Assembly (NCBI GenBank): GCA_963966185.1
Contig: CAWZYM010000283.1
Location: 1,715,001 to 1,779,000 of the forward strand
Direction of reading: 5' to 3'
DNA from: Rhabditoides inermis
Lineage: Eukaryota; Nematoda; Chromadorea; Rhabditida; Rhabditidae
DNA: 64,000 bases
The notes beneath the pieces were generated by a model, which was not told the DNA's origin, made no database searches, and saw only the letters and a list, made by a program, of their open reading frames with translations. The position numbers and the translations under genes were made by a program. Of this stretch, positions 39,017-50,281 are shown piece after piece (within the stretch, counting starts at the first letter, position 1; each line of letters starts with the position of its first letter).

Positions 39017-42000
39017 CTACTCCTCCATCGCCTCCTTCTCCTCCGACTCGGGAACGAATCTGAAACCAACATGTCTTTCTCATATCCATGTACTCCTCCC
39101 TAATTCCAGTAATACACACCTCGCCGTCTTCCCCTCCTACCCGTCTCCCTGCCCCATCCCCGACCCTTTCCCCCTCCTCCCCTACCCGTTGTTCTCCTTC
39201 TCTCCCTCCGCCCCGTCCGCCGCTCCGGCCCGACTGAGGTCCATCTGTCTGTTCCATCCCGCCTCGGGCACTCGCCCGCTCGCCAGCAGGGACTGCAGGT
39301 ACTCCACCTCCGCCAACGACTTGGTCGCCACGATTGCCGCCTGAAATGCGGGAGATATCAGACTGTAACAGTTTCATGGGACCTAATGAAATGTAAAGCT
39401 GCAGCCTCATAATTTATGTATTGGATATTTTCAAGTAATTACGAATGATTTTGGGTTTAAAAAAAGTTTAAAAATTCCTAGGATATAATGCATGATTCAA
39501 GATTTTTTTTCGAAATGTAACGTTCTCTCCATGAATACAATTTTTTAAGCTTCATGAACACATTGTTCCATTACTTTTTTCACGGTTACTCAGAAATTGA
39601 ACCCAATCGCACACAATTCTCCAAATAGGAAAGTGTTGCGAGTCTTTCTGTTTTTGTGTCCCGTGTTTTAGTTGACACGCAACTCGCAACACTCGAAGTG
39701 TACTCCAATCACTGGACGCAACGCTCCTCGATACATCGAAGAAAATAAAGTGACAAACATATTTCATCTTTCACTTATTTCTTTGCATATAATTTTGAGG
39801 AAAAATCACCACCTGCACGTGAATTCGTCTATTCATCACAGTTGGAAATAATTAGTCACATTCCTTTTTTTCATTTTTATGCCCCCGCAATTTCACTACG
39901 CATTAATCACTTTCCGCAAAAAAAGCGTAACAACGTCCCAAATGATTTTGATTCAGAACCGCAAACAGTAGTTTTAAATACAATAGTTATAAATGTGTCT
40001 GTGCGATATTTTGAACGACCAAAATGCCGGGGACAAAGAATAGAATGAAATACAGTACTTCATGGTTTATGGTATTCGACAAAACTCAAACACCGAAAGT
40101 GTAAATATTGAAAAATTGAAGATGAAACGTCTGTAGCCATTTATGTTTTCGAATTCAACGTTAACCTATGAAATACGTGAAGTGAAATTCTGCATATTAA
40201 AGACTACTATACTACAAAAATAGTAATTATCAAGTGCTCAGGCACAAGCGCGCGCCTAGTGTGTATAAGTACGTAAGTACTATAAGTACTATAACTACTA
40301 TAAGTACGCTTGTCATTTCTTTTATTTTCAAATTGGCCCCTCTTGACCATAAGGTCTTCAACTTTCACTTTACCTCACTATTTCCCCAGCGCTTGTTCAA
40401 ACATCCAATTACACCCTTACGTCTCTTCCCATTTGCACTATTTTGTCCTCCGAGACTACCCCCTTCTTACAATACAAAGAGTGTATCAAGGTAATGCATT
40501 TAATCAAATTACATTACAATTTTGTGAGTTTACTGTAAAACCAAGGACCGCACAGATCTTCCGCTAAAAACGTCATAAGAGAGATCAAGCAAACAACCAA
40601 TCTGCTAAATTATTTAATTTTCTTGTTACCTTACCTTATTGAAAAGACAAACCTCCCAGAATAACCACGTGATTATTAGTCACACTTTTGCAAACATTCA
40701 GACCTCAGACAGTCCAAATTTCAGATTCGCACGTAGCGTAGGTACTCACACAGATTCGCGTTCAATCGTTCAACGTTCCATTTAACTAATTTTTGGTTGT
40801 ACTTGTACATGTATGCAAATAGCAAAATTAATGAAAAAGTGCAGTAAAAAACAAAACCTGCTAAAGAGTAGACGTGCAAAAACTCTCAAAGACATGCAAA
40901 ACCAAACACTCAAAAACTACTAAATCATAACGACATAGCAAAGCTCAAACAAACCTCAACGCAATCAAAAAGCAAAGAAGCAAACTAAATACTAAATCAA
41001 CGAATGCACAACTACTTGAACACCGAGTTTAGAATATTACTCAATATCTATCTTCAGCCTTCACCGTTCTTACTACACGATTATCAACAGTTTGCTGTTT
41101 AGACTTCGTTCTCTCCTCCGTACCTTGATCTTCTCCCTGTCCTCGTCGGTCATGGCGCGCAGACCGCGCTCGTTCGACGGCGCCGACGACGAGTCCATCG
41201 CCTCCTCCTCACCGTCCGCCACCTAGGCAATCACCATCTCTCTCCCTCTCTCCCTCGCTCTCTCTCCCTCTTTCCCTCGCTCTCTCTCTCCGCTCTCCCT
41301 CTCTCCTCTCACTGACCGGTGCACTCTTCTTCATGGCCTCCTCGAGGTTCTTCTTGTTCTTCTTGCCCTTGAACAACTTCTTCGCCTCCGAACGCTCCTG
41401 CAACACAGGCATGCACAATGCACATCATGATACAATTCGGCCTTTTCAAATCTTAATAGTCCCTACTCCTTATAATAATCTTAATAGTCCCTACTATATA
41501 TTCATCCTTTCCTAATAACATATACATCGTTCACGGTATGTCACAATAGGACATAGACATAGCACATGATAGGACACAGCACAATCTCATCATATTCTTC
41601 TACATTTTACCCTACGCCTACGCCCTACACTACTACTACATCACACACCACCACTCATTCTTTCACGATGTCTCGATATCTCAATCTGTTCACACGATTG
41701 GGAACGGTCAGTTGTAAGTAGGGGTCTATACCAAAGTTAAAATCACAAAACCACTCCCTATTAGAAATCTCGCAACAAAAAATCTCCAGATCTACTTCCA
41801 CTGCTAATGTCACTGCCACCTACACTTACACTAATCACATGATTCCTTCCATTCACAAGAATTACATAACTGTATTATGCATGGGATAATCGGCATATGA
41901 CATTCCGACAGTGCAGTAACACACTCGTACCTCGAATGCGCAAACGTTTTCAATGGAAATACCGGATGCAAATGATGTTGATGTATATATTTCAATCCTC

Positions 42001-43970
42001 CATACATACTCCCTCACATTGATGGTACTCACTCTCCAGTACTCTGATGGTACTGGTACTCCCTCTACAGTACTCACCGCATCCCTGACCCTCTTGAAGT
42101 CGATGACGCGCACCGTCGGCAGCCGGTAGATCACGTACATGCGGTAGTTGGGCTTATGCGTCATCGGATTGCCAATGAAACTATAACAAGGTTTTTATTC
42201 CCTTGCCTTTTGCTTTATCAACTACAGACCATTTATTTGTTATCTGAAGACAAAATATTTAATAATCTGTTATTATTTTATTCACATCAGCGTCAAACCC
42301 CTATTAACAGGAGAATGACAGAAGACGGAAGAAAATTACAGGGCATACTGACGACTGACCGCTATCACCGATAACAGTCAGAGACCAGTGTCCGGTGGGA
42401 ACAATCATCACAGCAAAAATACAATAACAACTTTGCAAACTTGTCATAAAAAATAACAAAGACTCAGTTAATCCTAGAATCTAGATACATGGACATGATT
42501 AATCCCCCATCCCCCAATTGTGACTCTCGTGACATCTCAAACTCTCTTTTTATAAACACCCCGAGGCGAGAGTTATAGCAAACAACAAAAACAAAAGAAA
42601 TGCATTACTATTACGAATCCAACTGTCCAATACATAACATCAGTAACCGTTTCCATCAACATTCTCGGATAACAAATCACAAAACACTGATGCCAGGATT
42701 AACTCGACATCACTTCAGATCAATGATCAAAACGATATTCAATCAATCAATCGATCAATAAACCCGGTCGACTCACGTGACATACTCGAGCTTCTCGCAC
42801 GAGGCGAGCGCGTCAATGTCGCCCAGCTCGCACAGGTTGTTGTTCGTCAGAGCCAGCGTGCGCAGGTTCGGCAGCTGCGCGCCAATCGTCGGCGCAATGT
42901 ACCTGCAAGGCAGATGACGTCATCTGATAATGCATGATATTCTAACAATAGTTGCTGCATATTGTAGCAAGATGTATACTGTGTGAAGTATTTCGAGACA
43001 GGTATATGCGGGCATTTTTTGTAGTGTTCTGCCCGATTTCAGTATTTCATAATGTTTATCCAAGTCCATTACGAATTGCTTTTTACCACACTAGACACTA
43101 CATCATCAAGACTCTCGGCACTCTCATTTTCGTTCGCAGTTGTACATTGTCCCCACACCCCATCTCGCACGCACACACATACAATTCACCAAAAATTAGC
43201 AATTAGCATTCAGTGGATGGCGCAAAGAGCAAGAAAACAGAAAACACAGCTTAATGCTATTGCAAAAACACGATCTACAATTTAGTTCAATTCCAATAGA
43301 CAGATTGCTCATTTTAAAAATAGAACAGTAAAAAAAAAACACTTGCAAGGCTTGCACATAACGAAGTTTTTTTTCACATCCTAACCACCTAACCTACATT
43401 ACATTCACGCAAACATAAAATAGCCTATTAAACTCTGTTGTACCAAAGATAACACAAATAAAAGTCACGACGTCCACAAGTACATCGAAAAAACATCATA
43501 CACGCAATGACGCAATCTCATATTATAGTTATAGAAACAAAACTAAACATGCAACTCGCAACACTGGGTGACCAATTTCATACATCATACTAGGCAGAGT
43601 GTGATAAACACTCTGTCTAGGATGATGTATGAAACTCCAGAGATTTCAGTTACTAGAAACAAAAATACTGAAAACCGTAATCATTGTTGACTCACTGCAC
43701 TCTGTTGTTGTGGAGGTAGAGGGTCTGGAGGCGCTTGAGCAGCGGCATGTTGTCCAGCTTCTTGATGTCATTGTCCGTCAGGTCGATCGTGTCGAACTGA
43801 TCCTGGAATACCGTAATCAGGTGGGTACAGTATCAAAGGTACCGTACCCTAGTGACTCCCATGTTCTCGATGACGGGGATCTTGTAGTCACGCAGGTTGA
43901 GCTCGCGATCGCGGCACGTGTTGATGTACGCCGGCGCCTCGTCCAACACTTCGATACTCAGCCGAACCAT
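39017..43970 (-). CDS. mog-2: U2 small nuclear ribonucleoprotein A' (leucine-rich repeat), 278 aa, 8 exons
   Basis: Exons in transcript order: 43848-43970, 43696-43802, 42777-42902, 42078-42180, 41317-41397, 41124-41222, 39186-39340, 39017-39059; total 837 bp, open throughout. The N-terminus MVRLSIEVLDEAPAYINTCR and the following leucine-rich repeats (DTIDLTDNDIKKLDNMPLL, LQTLYLHNNRV, LRTLALTNNNLCELGDI) are diagnostic of U2A'. So are YVIYRLPTVRVIDFKRVRDA and the C-terminal helix KSLAEVEYLQSLLASGRVP. The family size is about 255-280 aa, so this is full length. U2A' pairs with U2B'' on stem-loop IV of U2 snRNA in the spliceosome; the C. elegans orthologue is mog-2, needed for the sperm-oocyte switch. 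The ATG directly follows TTGTAG, so the mRNA is probably trans-spliced, and TMEM222 ends only 325 bases upstream, suggesting an operon. Introns 39341-41123 and 42903-43695 are long. Confidence 0.95.
43576..43634. repeat. Perfect-arm hairpin in a mog-2 intron
   Basis: A 27-base arm starting TTTCATACATCATACTAGGC is followed by the loop GATAA and the complementary arm ending GATGATGTATGAAA, with about one mismatch. The loop is too short for a normal pre-miRNA; it looks like a very small fold-back insertion. Confidence 0.8.
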
Positions 43971-43972
43971 CT
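43971..43972 (-). promoter_or_regulatory. Probable spliced-leader acceptor of mog-2
   Basis: The minus strand reads CTTGTAG immediately followed by the ATG of mog-2. With the upstream TMEM222 stop codon 325 bases away on the same strand, this is a candidate for operon-type spliced-leader addition. Confidence 0.6.
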
Positions 43973-44295
43973 ACAAGCAGGGTTACGGTATGACACGGCG
44001 GAGTACGGTAACTCGGTAACGGTAAAGATATCGAGGCGGTCGCGAACCGCTGGTGTATACAACGTTATCACCGAAATGAACAAATAAATTACTTTATACA
44101 TGTGAGATGGTTTGGGAGCGTCGGGTACAATCACAGCTAGGGACAAATGTCACATATTTGGTGCGAGAACATACAAGAGCTCTTGTACTCAAGTACAAGC
44201 GCATATGACATACTCGTGGAGTATCATGAGAATAACAGTTATGCTGGGCCTACTTATTATATTTACAAATTTACAAAGTTGAACAGTACAGAAAT

Positions 44296-45333
44296 TCAGA
44301 CGCTAAGCGAGACGACGAGAACGATACCAACAAGGAGGAGCAGCGGCAGCCACTGCTGCAGAAAGCCGGACCAGCTGAAGAGCAATCATGGAAACTTGGA
44401 AACAACGACCAATCAATAATCAATCAATACCACTCACGTGATGTACTTTCCCTTGAAAAGTATGAGAGCGGCGAGCTTGACCATGTTCCAGTCCGTCTTC
44501 CCGTCGTACTTCATCCGATTCAGCGCCATCGCCACGTGCGAGTGACAGTTGTCACAGATCAGATTGTGCTGAATAAGTTTCACGAATCAATTGTATATGT
44601 GAAACCTATTAGAATGTAATAAATCGACGATATGAAAAACTACACGTACAAAACAATGAAATTAAAGCAAGAATGGTGAATTTTAAACTTATTTAAAAAA
44701 AAACTCACCATCCGTGTCTTGTACTCATCGCTGGCCTCGCTGATGGCGCGGTCGAATCCCTCGCCACCGAGCTCGGCCCGCGACGGGTCCAGCTGCCACA
44801 CGCGGATCGGCCAGCCGAAACCCATCTCGTCCTCCTGAAAATTAATGGATTGGAGATGTAATTATATGTATACTGCTGAATAAAGTAATAAAATAATGGA
44901 ACGTACGGAGACGTAGTAGCTGCCGGCAAAGTCGCGCACGACGCCGCGCGACGTCGCAATGCCCATGTGGCCGACGAACGGGAAGAACCATCTAGAAACG
45001 TGACTATTTATGGTAAACAGGCTACTTTTAACTAACGATACACTGTTCAAAACAACGCAAATGTTATGAAGCGGAAAGTAACATTGACGACAACACGACA
45101 ACGAACGACGAGAAGTAAGCCGAGCATGCGATGCTTGTGTGCACTCACGTTATCATGGGAATCGGCACCCAGACGATACAGTACGGGTAGCGGTGGTTGG
45201 CCGGGTCAATCTCCATCACGTTGCGCACCTCTTCGCATCCGTCCGACGCAGTTGGCTCCAAATCAGACAAGCCGCTGTCGGTTTGCGCCACGATGTGATA
45301 TTCTCCTGCGCGACCGCCGCGCTGGCCGGACAT
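44296..45333 (-). CDS. TMEM222-like membrane protein (DUF778), 201 aa, 5 exons
   Basis: Exons in transcript order: 45149-45333, 44907-44991, 44709-44834, 44438-44568, 44296-44374; total 606 bp, frame kept. Family signatures are clear: YPYCIVWVPIPMITWFFPF, GHMGIATSRGVVRDFAGSYY, WQLDP, CDNCHSHVAMALNRMKYDGK and a hydrophobic C-terminal segment (LPLLLLVGIVLVV). Two to three membrane segments are expected (about residues 51-70, 165-175 and 180-200). Human TMEM222 is about 208 aa, so this is full length. The biochemical role is not established. It lies directly upstream of mog-2 on the same strand and is probably the first gene of a two-gene operon. An acceptor TATTACAG lies nine bases above the ATG. 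Confidence 0.93.
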
Positions 45334-45342
45334 ACAACAACT

Positions 45343-45344
45343 CT
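45343..45344 (-). promoter_or_regulatory. Probable trans-splice acceptor of the TMEM222-like gene
   Basis: The minus strand has ATATTACAG nine bases before the ATG, suitable for spliced-leader addition. Confidence 0.45.
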
Positions 45345-46525
45345 GTAATATTTTCTAATAATGTGGAAATGTGAACCAACGCATAAAACAAACAAAAAAG
45401 TAAACAAAATCAGCTGGGAGAAATTTTGAATTCAAATTTTGAATAAAATCGTACACGCAACAATGACGAATAACGCCTACGCGGCACTAGTTCTTTTGTA
45501 AATTGTCGTCTTACGTATTTGTTTATTCCTATTTGATCCGAAATGATCTCAATGTTTCTCCACGCTTTTCACTATCTAATGCTAGTCTGCTCGATATGAA
45601 TTCGCGAACTCGTTGCCAAATGTTCTTTCCTGTTTATGGTGTCCTTAGCGTGCCCACGCCTGCATACATTGCGTGTTGCGCGATCGAGCGAGCGCATTCC
45701 TGATGTTTCAGCTACATTCGGACTTCGGATTGCGTGCATTGGTTCAGCGTAGCCATTTTTTTTCGATAGGAATCGCACGGGAAGTGAGTGACTGAACCTG
45801 ATATGATTGTCTCTATGGTTTCGGTGCTTCCGCATTTCTCTTCCTCTCATTCTCTCTACGCAATAACTCTCACTTTCCCAACTACAAAAAGTCGAGCAAA
45901 GGTTACGCGGCAGATACTTGCCAAAGGTTTTAGGTAGTAATTACTGTAAAAAAAAAGGAAGTACTAGTTAGTCGTGCTATCAATCACGAGAGGAAGCGTT
46001 TATGACAAAGTGCGAGAGAATGAAGGTAATACAGTAAGAGGACTGACGATTTAGGAGGAAAATAAGAAGATTCGTATTGCTTCAAACGCCGCACTATCAC
46101 GATAATAGTGCGTGTGTATGATGTGAAAAGAGATCCACGTGTGGCGAAATATCATGGAGTGATGCGACTTATCACTAGTCTAGTGGTCATATCTACAGCC
46201 CTTCACAACACACCCTCTTTCACACCAACCCTCAAAAACCATTTGAATGCAAATACTTTATCAAAAAAAGTGTCACACCGCAACACACAAACCATATTAC
46301 ATAATTCTTACACGTTGACAATCAGAACGTCTTCGACTAGAGTTGAGTTGATGCATTTGTTCAATACATACAATAATTCGAACACACACACACACACACA
46401 CACATGCGAGTCCCCGGTTGACTGGGGGGATTTGGCAAAAGGAAGGGACAGACAGCTGCTACACTCGGCTCGACTAAGAGAGACCCGTACAAGCCCTAGC
46501 AGGCATACACTGTGGAGACGTCGAC
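45345..46525. other. Intergenic DNA between TMEM222-like and the first insulin-like gene
   Basis: Holds the TMEM222-like upstream region and the 3' UTR of the insulin-like gene. There is a CA microsatellite at 46381-46404. No coding exon is recognisable. Confidence 0.5.
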
Positions 46526-46992
46526 TCAGCAGCACTGCGCCTTGATGTCGTCGAAGCTGCACGAACCCTGCTTGCAGCACTTCTCCGAAAGGCCCTCCGC
46601 AGCTCCCCGCTTTATCAGTCGCATCGAGTCTGCAATCACACACATTAACACATCGTGTTTACATCTCGCTAATGCACATTAAGACCAACCAGTAATAACA
46701 TGCTAGCAAATAATAAAAGGTACTCACGATGCAGACTCCGCTTGCTGCGCACGCATCCGTCGCACGTTGCCAGGACGAGCTTGACGAGCTTGGGCCCGCA
46801 GATGCGGGGTATGTCCTCGCGCCGCTGCCGCGACAGGATCGTCTGCAGTGGTGACGTGTCGTAGTCGTCGACGGCGATGCGCTCGTCGGCCATCGCCACG
46901 ACGTCTCCGTTGGCGTCGACTGTGAGATCGGCGAGCGTCCGGTGCGGCAGCCAGCACACACATACCACAGCAAGAGCACACACTCGCCACAT
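46526..46992 (-). CDS. Insulin-like peptide precursor A, 122 aa, 2 exons
   Basis: Exons 46728-46992 and 46526-46629. A signal peptide (MWRVCALAVVCVCWLPHRTLA) is followed by an acidic pro-region of about 40 residues and a basic site (RQRR). The B-chain-like segment ICGPKLVKLVLATCDGC comes next, then dibasic sites (SKRS, IKRG), and the A-chain-like segment CCKQGSCSFDDIKAQCC ends at the stop. The canonical insulin spacing C-11-C is present in B. Extra cysteines at the end of B and at the end of A predict a fourth disulfide, as in one nematode insulin class. The product should be a secreted ligand for the DAF-2-type receptor. It is the tandem paralogue of the gene at 48009-48496, with the intron at the same place and phase. 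There is an acceptor CTTTCAG 10 bases above the ATG and a TATATAAAG about 105 bases above it. Confidence 0.9.
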
Positions 46993-47002
46993 TGTAGGTA
47001 AT

Positions 47003-47103
47003 CTGAAAGAGGCGAAGGTGTGTGAAATACTTAAAGTGGATAATATAATATAAGGTGAGGAGGATGATTGTGCGGACTGTACGTCTGCCGCGCGCTTTAT
47101 ATA
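47003..47103 (-). promoter_or_regulatory. Acceptor and TATA-like promoter of insulin-like gene A
   Basis: On the minus strand TATATAAAG lies at 47095-47103 and the acceptor CTTTCAG ends at 47003, about 90 bases downstream. A TATA element this close to a short secreted-peptide gene is a reasonable core promoter, but this is inferred from sequence only. Confidence 0.4.
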
Positions 47104-47201
47104 CGCCGGTATGGCCGAGGGGGTGGGGCTTAGAGGAGGAGGAGAGGGGGAGGGGGGAGAGGTGACGACGCGCCCCGGGGACGCCCTAAGGGGCAGGGCA
47201 T

Positions 47202-47233
<32 letters not shown>

Positions 47234-47494
47234 TGGGCTCACCTTATTTCTCACCAATGAACGGCAGTTCACAGAAATGGACGTTCAACCGCTTATTGCT
47301 ATTTCAAGTCGACCACACATTAGTAGAAACTAATGCCGTCACTATCGTCATTCGAAATTTCGCCAAGTACACCATCAAATCCCAAAGTGTAGCATAGTTT
47401 GTTACAATAAACTATGAAAACTTGACACACACAATCCTCACACATCATCGCCTCTGCCCCTGACATTCTGACATTCTCACACACATCACCTTAA

Positions 47495-47849
47495 AGGAAC
47501 AGTGGCGACTTATTTTTGACTCGGAGTATTATTAAAAATTATATTAACCTAACACATTTGCAATTTTTGCGAAAGAACGACGATTCTGCGTTACTTTCGA
47601 ATCTGCCACTGCCAAGGATGCAGACGAAAATTTGAATTGCCCGCCAACGCTTCAATACTGCACGTTGGGGTCGGAGACATAGGCGCAAATGAACGACGTC
47701 CTTTCACTTGCTTCATGGCTCAGTGCATGTGCGTTGCGTTGTGGCCCTCGAGCTTAGCGGGTTCGATTCCGGTCACCGCCAAATGTTTTGCTCGTGTGAA
47801 AATGAGGAGTTGTGGCAGGTTGTGGCAGAAATAAGTCGCCACTGTTCCT
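47495..47849. mobile_element. Inverted-repeat element with TTAA target duplication and a tRNA-like sequence
   Basis: Terminal repeats AGGAACAGTGGCGACTTATT and complement (about 21 bp) are flanked on both sides by TTAA, the piggyBac-type target. About 355 bp, no coding region. It is inserted between the two insulin-like genes and contains a tRNA-like module near its right end. Confidence 0.7.
47714..47783 (+). tRNA. tRNA-like sequence (A and B boxes, degenerate arms)
   Basis: A box TGGCTCAGTGC and B box GGTTCGATTCC are spaced about as in a tRNA gene. The arms between and outside do not fold into a full cloverleaf, so this is a derived copy at best. Confidence 0.4.
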
Positions 47850-48008
47850 TTAAATCAGGCGTGAACAGTCCACATGTACATCATTTATTTGTCAGCGAGC
47901 ATCATCACAACAATTACACTCTTCTACGTTTTGGCCGGCGCGGAGTGAGATGGAGAGAAGAGAGGAACCCGTCGTCCCGTCAGAGGGACCAAGGCAGTGG
48001 ACACATGT

Positions 48009-48496
48009 TCAGCAGCACTGCGCCTTGATGTCCTTGAATGTGCAAGCGTTCTGCTTGCAACACTTCTCCGACAGACCGGCCGCCTGTCTGCGCAGTCGGT
48101 GGTGCGCGTCTGAAAAAAAAACGCTTGATCAGCACATGTATCAGTGGCAGACTGAAGTGAAGGACCAAGACTCCATGATGTAGGCACAACCTTGAGAAAG
48201 ACAGAAGGACCGAGACCCAACGATGTATGCTCATCTTGGAGAAAGACAAAAGAACGAAGACTCCACTCACGATGTAGGCTCCTCTTTGAGCGAATGCATC
48301 CGCCGCACTCTGCCTTGACCATGTTCAGCAACTGCTGACTGCACTTGCGCCCGATCGGCATGTCGTCGAGGTGGCTTCGGCGAATCCGGAACGGGCCTTC
48401 TGAATACTCCTCGACGTCGACGTCGTCATACTGCGCCAGGAGGGGGAGCGGTAGAACCGCGAGGACAATAGAAGCGGAAACGAGCAGCCGCCACAT
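48009..48496 (-). CDS. Insulin-like peptide precursor B, 108 aa, 2 exons
   Basis: Exons 48271-48496 and 48009-48109. The signal peptide starts MWRLLVSASIVLAVLPLPLL. An acidic pro-region follows, then a basic IRRS site. The B-chain-like segment is CSQQLLNMVKAECGGC, linked by RSKRSLH and LRRQ sites to the A-chain-like CCKQNACTFKDIKAQCC. The cysteine frame is identical to insulin-like gene A, including the two extra cysteines, and the intron lies in the same codon. The A-chain ends (DIKAQCC) are identical while the pro-regions have diverged, as expected for a tandem duplicate kept for its mature peptide. The ATG directly follows CATACAG, a likely trans-splice site. Confidence 0.9.
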
Positions 48497-48498
48497 CT
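48497..48498 (-). promoter_or_regulatory. Probable trans-splice acceptor of insulin-like gene B
   Basis: The minus strand reads TCCATACAG immediately before the ATG, leaving no other 5' UTR. A TATA-like ATATAAAAC lies about 245 bases above the start. Confidence 0.45.
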
Positions 48499-48560
48499 GT
48501 ATGGACAGCAATGATCCTCTAGGAGAAGAGGGAGAGTACGGAAGGGATAAGCCCTCCTAT

Positions 48561-48607
<47 letters not shown>

Positions 48608-49405
48608 TCTTGTCCGGGATTTGAGGGAGGAGCGAAAGAGAAGCGCAATCCGAAAAACGCTCCGTCTGCAAATGCGCAGCAGACACACTCATCCGCAAAA
48701 AGGCACGGAACATGCGATTAGAGTTTCTACACAGCCACGTTTTATATCGTTTATCCAATTGTTATCGTCTTTACACTACAAATATGTTCTGTCGGATTAC
48801 AACACTATCAACAAGACTGTCCTACCATCCCGAAGTTTATTTATATACATAAATATAGAATATACATTACATCTATAAATGTCGTTTCCTTTGTAGTTGT
48901 TAGAAGAGGAACTGCTTTCATTGCACTGACTGCACCGTTGTAAACACGCGATTGGTCAGCATTCCAACTTTTCAAAAGATTTTATTTGTTCAGTCATGTT
49001 ACTGCGTGAGAAGAAGTTTCTGATGTTGCCTCTATGAGGCATACCAGGAAAAGCATTATTTAGAAAACTACAATGTAACAATGCAATCAAAATCTGCAAA
49101 AAAAACGTTGACAGTTCTTACTCACACACTCACTCAGAAGATTGTAGCGTATGACCGAATTCGTTTGTACGTCGATGTACTTGCGGATCATAAAAAAGTG
49201 GGAAATAGGACTCTCCTTTCGCTTCCCTCTCTCCATAACGCAATAAAACGAGCCAATCATTATACGACTCTCTAATTCACCTTCGGTTGTCGGGAGTGCA
49301 CCACATAATCATCGCATAAAACATGCGTTAGTCGAAACATGATTCGCCGCATCCATCACCGTTATCTCCAAGTCAGCCTCTTGTTTTGATTGCCTCGACA
49401 GTGAG
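48499..49405. other. Upstream region of insulin-like gene B
   Basis: Holds a CT tract at about 48567-48610 and AT-rich DNA. No gene seen. Confidence 0.5.
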
Positions 49406-49733
49406 CTAGATTTCTTTCCGGATCAGCTCATGTCTGTCAGCACTGTCAACAAGGACATATGTACGTAATCTCATCTTACCCTTCTTCATGTTAATCTGTG
49501 TCACACAGAGAGAGGGAGAGAGAGAGAGAGAGAGAGAGAGTGCGCGCGCATGTAGGGCCGTCGCTGAATAATTCACGAGCGGGTCGCACCGGTCTGTCCA
49601 TTCCGAGAAAAGACTTACTCGCACTCCTCGCTCTTGGCAATTCTGCCATTCCGCATAAGACTGGAAGTGTGCCAGAAACGCGCGGTACTCGAACGCCTCG
49701 GAACGGCTGCGCACCATAAAGATCCGCGAAAGC
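49406..49733 (-). CDS. Two 3' exons of an unidentified small gene
   Basis: Exon 49619-49733 (LSRIFMVRSRSEAFEYRAFL... to QERGVR) has a TTCGCAG acceptor and a GTAAGT donor. Exon 49406-49495 (INMKKGKMRLRTYVLVDSAD... to RKEI, stop) has a CACAG acceptor. The two join in frame to give 68 residues rich in charged and aromatic positions, which looks like real protein. The 5' exon was not found; a candidate at about 50332-50373 (MICAAKLLVSSLKN) is out of phase. The family is not recognised. Confidence 0.4.
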
Positions 49734-50079
49734 CTGCGAAAAAAAGCGAGCAACAATTCTGTGTGAGCCACAGCCACGCAATTGCAACCGCATACATCAA
49801 CAGCTATAAAAAGCGACGGCATGTATATTGTGCGCGGCGCGTCATTTGTATGTCTAAATGCGGTTGTGACCAGGTTTTGCGCCGGATAGATGACGGCTAT
49901 TGTTTATTTGCCGATTGCTGACAGCGCTCAGACTACAGTATCCGAGGGGGCGTCGCGTGTTGCAATAATGCAATTGCAATTACACACGAACCACGGCCCA
50001 ACTAAACCCAGGAGACACACGGTAGACACATATAGCACGTTGCTCATTGAACTCTCTCGTTCTCCCTTCCTCTCTCTCT

Positions 50080-50117
<38 letters not shown>

Positions 50118-50242
50118 GTTCCTATCATGTGCAACAATGATTCGCATGATATGTGGGAAGTGTGTGTCTACTGCCCACCACGTGATTGATGAAACCGGCA
50201 CAAGTCTGAATAGATTATGAGAACTCTGTCTGTCTCCTCTCC

Positions 50243-50281
<39 letters not shown>

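Noticed and set aside
46526..48496. Operon of the two insulin-like genes
   Set aside because: They are about 1 kb apart with a mobile element between and a TATA-like motif upstream of the downstream gene, so independent promoters are more likely.
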